Assembly (NCBI RefSeq): GCF_937988725.1
Contig: NZ_CALKHS010000008.1
Coordinates: 62,001 to 126,000, forward strand
Direction of reading: 5' to 3'
Length of the DNA: 64,000 nucleotides
DNA from: an uncultured Castellaniella sp.
Lineage (GTDB): Bacteria; Pseudomonadota; Gammaproteobacteria; Burkholderiales; Burkholderiaceae_B
Part shown: piece by piece, positions 60,206 through 64,000 of the stretch
How positions within the stretch are numbered: the first letter of the stretch is position 1
How the letters are laid out: every line of letters starts with the position of its first letter
Notes under the pieces: model-generated
Seen by the model: only the letters and a program-made list of their open reading frames with translations
Databases searched by the model: none
Told to the model about the DNA's origin: nothing
Made by a program: the position numbers and the translations under genes

Positions 60206-61065
60206 TTCAGATCCCGAGCGCCGACCGGCCTGTCTCCGTCCCGGCTCCCGGCACCGGCCACGCGCCCCGGAGCGGTTTCGAGGACCGCCACATCCTGGTC
60301 ACCGGCGCCGCCGGCGGCATCGGGGCGGCAGTCGCCCTGCAGCTGCTGGCCCGGGGCGCCCGGGTGTCGGCCGTCGACCTGCGGGCGGACGGCCTGGAAA
60401 CCCTGCAGGCAGCCGCCGCCGCGCAGGCCCCGGCCGACGAGCAGCCCCGGCTGTGGACGGCGCGCCTGGACGTGCGCAATGCCGCGCAGGTCGAAGACAT
60501 CGTCGCGCAGGCCCAGGCGGCCCTGGGACCGCACGACGGCCTGGCCAGCGTCGCGGGCGTGCTGGAGATGGGCGACGTCGTCGACCTGGATGACGCCCAA
60601 TGGCAGCGCTGCTTCGACATCAACGCCACCGGCGTCTTTCACGTCTGCCGCGCCGTCGCCCGCCGCCTGCGCGAACGCCGCGCCGGCGCCATCGTCACCG
60701 TCAGCTCGAACGCCGCCGCCACCCCGCGGGCCGGCATGGCCGCATACGCCGCTTCCAAGGCGGCCGTCACGCAGTTCAGCCGCTGCCTGGGCCTGGAACT
60801 GGCGCCGTACGGCATCCGCGTGAACATCGTCTCGCCCGGATCGACAGACACCGCCATGCAGCAGGCCATGTGGGCGCTCGGCAGCTCCCGCGAAACCGTC
60901 ATCCGGGGGGACGCCGCCCGCTGGCGCCTGGGCATCCCGCTGGACAAGATCGCCACCCCCGACGAAATCGCCGCCTGCGTGCTGTTCCTGCTGTCGGACC
61001 AGGCCAGCCACATTACCCTGCACGACCTGCGCGTGGACGGCGGCGCCACCCTGGACCAAGGCTGA
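60202..61065 (+). CDS. entA: 2,3-dihydro-2,3-dihydroxybenzoate dehydrogenase
   Basis: A 287-residue SDR oxidising dihydro-DHB to 2,3-DHB with NAD. It has the Rossmann motif VTGAAGGIGAAVALQLLARG, SVAGVLEMGDV, VTVSSNAAATPRAGMAAYAASKAAV with the Tyr-x-x-x-Lys pair, and VSPGSTDTAMQ, close to EntA. An N-terminal extension of about 28 residues (Pro/Ala-rich) precedes the fold; a later start is possible, but ATG 60202 overlaps the entB stop (ATGA), which favours it. It is the last gene of the operon. Confidence 0.93.
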   Translation: MIQIPSADRPVSVPAPGTGHAPRSGFEDRHILVTGAAGGIGAAVALQLLARGARVSAVDLRADGLETLQAAAAAQAPADEQPRLWTARLDVRNAAQVEDIVAQAQAALGPHDGLASVAGVLEMGDVVDLDDAQWQRCFDINATGVFHVCRAVARRLRERRAGAIVTVSSNAAATPRAGMAAYAASKAAVTQFSRCLGLELAPYGIRVNIVSPGSTDTAMQQAMWALGSSRETVIRGDAARWRLGIPLDKIATPDEIAACVLFLLSDQASHITLHDLRVDGGATLDQG

Positions 61066-61078
61066 TTCCGCCTGCCAT

Positions 61079-61104
61079 TTCCGCCGTCCGGAGCGACGGC
61101 GGAA
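61079..61104. terminator. Hairpin after entA, possible terminator
   Basis: TTCCGCCGTC-CGGAGC-GACGGCGGAA, a perfect 10-bp stem 13 bp after the entA stop. No T-run follows, so it may be a weak or rho-assisted stop. Confidence 0.45.
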
Positions 61105-61222
61105 CGATGCTCCCCGACATCGTCCGGCTCAAGAATATTTTACGGGCTCGATCAGGGTTTTCCCTGCCACAGAACCTTGATTCATGGAGTTAACTCATTT
61201 ATTTTCATCAATATTGATATGA

Positions 61223-61265
61223 CCCCATTTATTAGAAAGAATACACAGCGGTTTCATAAATGGGG
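61223..61265. repeat. REP-like inverted repeat upstream of gltB
   Basis: CCCCATTTAT (61223-61232) and ATAAATGGGG (61256-61265) are perfect 10-bp complements separated by 23 bp, within TGACCCCATTTATT ... CATAAATGGGGACA. The 303-bp gap 61066-61368 is otherwise AT-rich without a gene; it also holds TTGACG at 61300-61305, a possible -35 for gltB. The GACCCC/GGGGACA style resembles extragenic palindromes. Confidence 0.5.
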
Positions 61266-61368
61266 ACACATCAAATAAAAACCTGTTGTCGACAGGGGCT
61301 TGACGGCGTAATTTCCTGATTCCACCGGTAGACGGTGGCATCTGCGATTCAGTCTTGCGAGCCCTGCC

Positions 61369-64000
61369 ATGACCCACCCCGTTTCCTGTCCCCCCGGCCT
61401 GCCGGCCGCCCAGGGTCTATACCACCCCGAATACGAACACGACGCCTGCGGCGTGGGTTTCGTGGCCCACATCGAAGGCCACAAGAGCCATTCCGTCATC
61501 CAGCAGGCCTTGAAGATCCTGGAGAACCTGGATCACCGGGGCGCGGTGGGCGCCGACGAACTGATGGGCGACGGCGCGGGCATCCTGATCCAGATCCCCG
61601 ATCAACTGTATCGCGAAGACATGGCCAGCCAGGGCGTCACCCTGCCCCCGCCCGACGACTATGGCGTGGCCATGGTCTTCCTGCCCAAGGAAACCGCATC
61701 CCGCCTGGCCTGCGAACGCGAACTGGAACGCGCCGTGCGCGACGAAGGCCAGGTCGTGCTGGGCTGGCGCGACGTGCCCATCGATCACGAGATGGACATG
61801 TCGCCCACGGTGCGCGCCTGCGAACCCGTGATCCGCCAGCTGTTCATCGGCCGGGGCCCGGACATCATGGTGCCCGACGCGCTGGAACGCAAACTCTACG
61901 TCATCCGCAAGACGGCCAGCCACGCCATCCAGCGCATGCAGCTGGCGCACGGCCAGGAATACTTCGTGCCGTCGATCTCGGTGCGCACCGTGGTCTACAA
62001 GGGCCTGCTGCTGGCCAACCAGGTCGGCGTGTACTACCGCGACCTGACCGACACCCGCGTGGTGTCGGCCCTGGCGATGGTCCACCAGCGCTTTTCCACC
62101 AACACATTCCCGGCCTGGCCCCTGGCCCACCCCTACCGCATGATCGCCCACAACGGCGAAATCAACACGGTCAAGGGCAACTTCAACTGGCTGCGGGCGC
62201 GCGAAGGCGTGATGTCGTCCGCCGTGCTGGGCGAAGACCTGGGCAAGCTCTACCCCATCGTCTACGAAGGCCAGTCGGACACCGCAACGTTCGACAACTG
62301 CCTGGAACTGCTGGTCATGTCGGGCTATTCCCTGGCCCACGCCATGATGATCATGATTCCGGAAGCCTGGGAACAGCATGCGGACATGGACGAGTCCCGG
62401 CGCGCGTTCTACGAATACCACGCGGCCATGATGGAACCCTGGGATGGCCCGGCCGCCGTGACCTTCACGGACGGCCGCCAGATCGGCGCCACGCTGGACC
62501 GCAACGGCCTGCGTCCTGCCCGCTACCTGATCACCGACGACAAGATGGTGATTCTGGCCTCCGAGGCCGGCACCCTGCCGATTCCCGAGCACCGCATCGT
62601 CAAGAAATGGCGCCTGCAGCCGGGCAAGATGCTGCTGATCGACCTGCAGCAGGGCCGCATCATCGAAGACGAAGAGATCAAGGCGCAGCTGGCCAACGCC
62701 CATCCCTATCCGCAATGGATCCAGCGTCTGCGCATGCGGCTCGACGACCTGCCGGCGCTGAAGGCCGACGATCTGCCCGAGCCCGCAGCCAGCCTGCTGG
62801 ACCGCCAGCAGGCCTTCGGCTGGACGCAGGAGGACATCAAGTTCATCCTGGAGCCCATGGCCAGCACCGGCCAGGAGGCCATCGGCTCCATGGGCAACGA
62901 CGCGCCCCTGACCGTGCTGTCGGACCGTCCCAAGCCGTTCTACCATTACTTCCGCCAGATGTTCGCCCAGGTGACGAACCCGCCGATCGACTCGATCCGC
63001 GAACAGCTGGTGATGTCGCTGGTGTCCTTCATCGGCCCCAAGCCCAACCTGCTGGACATCAACAACGTCAACCCGCCGCTGCGGCTGGAAATCAGCCAGC
63101 CCGTGCTGGACCAGGCCGCCATGGCGCAGCTGCGCCACATCAGCCGCCAGACCAACGACAAATTCCGCTGCTGCGAGCTGGACATCACCTACCCGGTCGC
63201 CTGGGGCCGCGAGGGCATCGAAGCCTGCCTGGCCTCCCTGTGCGCCACGGCCGCCGACGCCGTGCGCAGCGGCAACAACATCCTGCTGCTGAGCGACCGC
63301 AAGGTCGACGCCGAGCGCGTGGCGATCCCCGCCCTGCTGGCCACGTCCGCCATCCACCAGCACCTGATCCGCGCCGGACTGCGCACCAATACCGGCCTGG
63401 TGGTGGAAACCGGGTCCGCCCGCGAAACGCACCACTTCGCGTTGCTGGCGGGCTACGGGGCCGAGGCCATCCACCCCTGGCTGGCCCTGGAAACCCTGGC
63501 CGGGATGGAAAAGAACATTCCCGACGCCACGGAACACTACATCAAGGCCGTCGGCAAGGGCCTGAAGAAGGTCATGTCCAAGATGGGCATCTCGACCTAC
63601 ATGTCCTACACCGGAGCGCAGATCTTCGAAGCCGTCGGCCTGCACAGCAGCCTGGTGAAGAAGTACTTCACCGGCACGCCCAGCAACATCGAAGGCATCG
63701 ACATCTTCCAGGTGGCGGAGGAAGCTCTGCGTACGCACCAGGCGGCCTTTGGCAACAGCCCCGTCCTGGCCGATCGCCTGGACGAGGGCGGCGACTACGC
63801 CTTCCGCATCCGGGGCGAAGAACACCTGTGGACGCCCGATTCCATCGCCAAGCTGCAGCACGCCACGCGCGCCAACAACTATTCCACCTTCAAGGAATAC
63901 GCCCAGCTGATCAACGACCAGTCGCGCCGTCACATGACGCTGCGCGGCCTGTTCGAGTTCCGCGTCGATCCGGCCCAGGCCATCCCCCTGTCCGAGGTGG
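61369..64000 (+). CDS. gltB: Glutamate synthase (NADPH) large subunit, N-terminal part
   Basis: Makes two glutamates from glutamine and 2-oxoglutarate with the small subunit GltD. About 877 residues are present before the window ends. ATG 61369 opens MTHPVSCPPGLPAAQGLYHP, and EHDACGVGFVAHIEG follows, placing the N-terminal nucleophile Cys at residue 27 after a propeptide that is removed in the mature enzyme. Downstream parts such as DHRGAVGADELMGDGAGIL, RFSTNTFPAWPLAHPYR and DRNGLRPARYLIT match the glutamine amidotransferase domain, and the central domain begins thereafter. FMN and iron-sulfur parts lie beyond the window. Confidence 0.95.
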   Translation, partial: MTHPVSCPPGLPAAQGLYHPEYEHDACGVGFVAHIEGHKSHSVIQQALKILENLDHRGAVGADELMGDGAGILIQIPDQLYREDMASQGVTLPPPDDYGVAMVFLPKETASRLACERELERAVRDEGQVVLGWRDVPIDHEMDMSPTVRACEPVIRQLFIGRGPDIMVPDALERKLYVIRKTASHAIQRMQLAHGQEYFVPSISVRTVVYKGLLLANQVGVYYRDLTDTRVVSALAMVHQRFSTNTFPAWPLAHPYRMIAHNGEINTVKGNFNWLRAREGVMSSAVLGEDLGKLYPIVYEGQSDTATFDNCLELLVMSGYSLAHAMMIMIPEAWEQHADMDESRRAFYEYHAAMMEPWDGPAAVTFTDGRQIGATLDRNGLRPARYLITDDKMVILASEAGTLPIPEHRIVKKWRLQPGKMLLIDLQQGRIIEDEEIKAQLANAHPYPQWIQRLRMRLDDLPALKADDLPEPAASLLDRQQAFGWTQEDIKFILEPMASTGQEAIGSMGNDAPLTVLSDRPKPFYHYFRQMFAQVTNPPIDSIREQLVMSLVSFIGPKPNLLDINNVNPPLRLEISQPVLDQAAMAQLRHISRQTNDKFRCCELDITYPVAWGREGIEACLASLCATAADAVRSGNNILLLSDRKVDAERVAIPALLATSAIHQHLIRAGLRTNTGLVVETGSARETHHFALLAGYGAEAIHPWLALETLAGMEKNIPDATEHYIKAVGKGLKKVMSKMGISTYMSYTGAQIFEAVGLHSSLVKKYFTGTPSNIEGIDIFQVAEEALRTHQAAFGNSPVLADRLDEGGDYAFRIRGEEHLWTPDSIAKLQHATRANNYSTFKEYAQLINDQSRRHMTLRGLFEFRVDPAQAIPLSEV

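Noticed and set aside
61417..63933. An 838-codon minus-strand open frame opposite gltB
   Set aside because: The plus strand encodes an unmistakable GltB with its N-terminal cysteine; the antisense frame is a codon-bias artefact.

Overview
This 64 kb window is GC-rich, densely coded chromosomal DNA. The gene set (pyrE, xth, metX-metW, gshA, priA-rep, hemE, pgi, gltB) and the protein styles fit a betaproteobacterium of the order Burkholderiales, most likely the Alcaligenaceae (Bordetella/Achromobacter/Castellaniella-like). The placement is by protein style only, without database support. The window begins inside gatB and ends inside gltB.

Layout. 1-11.4 kb is mostly housekeeping: gatB end, a large foldback repeat, pyrE, an extradiol dioxygenase-like gene, xth, a YjfB-like small protein, an SBF transporter, ampG-metW-metX, an orphan LuxR-type HTH, gshA, and one reading frame joining a GNAT acetyltransferase to an SDR. 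11.4-17.9 kb looks accessory and partly less GC-rich: a large autotransporter, an Lrp-type regulator divergent from an RhtA-like exporter, a HigBA-type toxin-antitoxin pair, an unrecognised protein, then tRNA-Arg(CCG). 18-28 kb holds a diheme cytochrome c, a nitronate monooxygenase/enoyl-CoA hydratase pair, a small basic protein, priA-rep, and a pseudo-receiver regulator upstream of hemE. 28-37.4 kb holds an AGCS symporter, a complete ddpXABCDF-type operon for D-Ala-D-Ala dipeptides on the minus strand, and pgi. 37.4-41.1 kb is a fatty-acid beta-oxidation operon (fadN-like plus thiolase). 41.4-43.9 kb holds a degenerate RAYT-type transposase, DUF3597 and DUF937 proteins, and a BrnTA pair.

43.9-61.1 kb is the most coherent system: a catecholate siderophore locus. 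It has a TonB-dependent receptor and an esterase on the minus strand, then on the plus strand a FecCD-type permease, ATPase, binding protein and phosphopantetheinyl transferase, followed by entE, a free-standing aryl carrier protein, a four-domain NRPS (C-A-T-TE), a YncE-like beta-propeller lipoprotein, entC, a short isochorismatase and entA. The adenylation domain shows the serine code of EntF, so the predicted product is an enterobactin-like 2,3-dihydroxybenzoyl-serine compound. EntB is split into two separate genes, and the biosynthetic genes from the carrier protein onward overlap or nearly abut. Fur-box-like sequences lie at three promoters.

Two other regulatory threads emerge. An identical palindrome resembling the PsrA/FadR-type TetR operator precedes both the nitronate monooxygenase operon and the beta-oxidation operon 22 kb away. 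A TAGGGTT(T/A)ACCC motif precedes both a small basic protein gene and the AGCS/regulator divergent promoter region.
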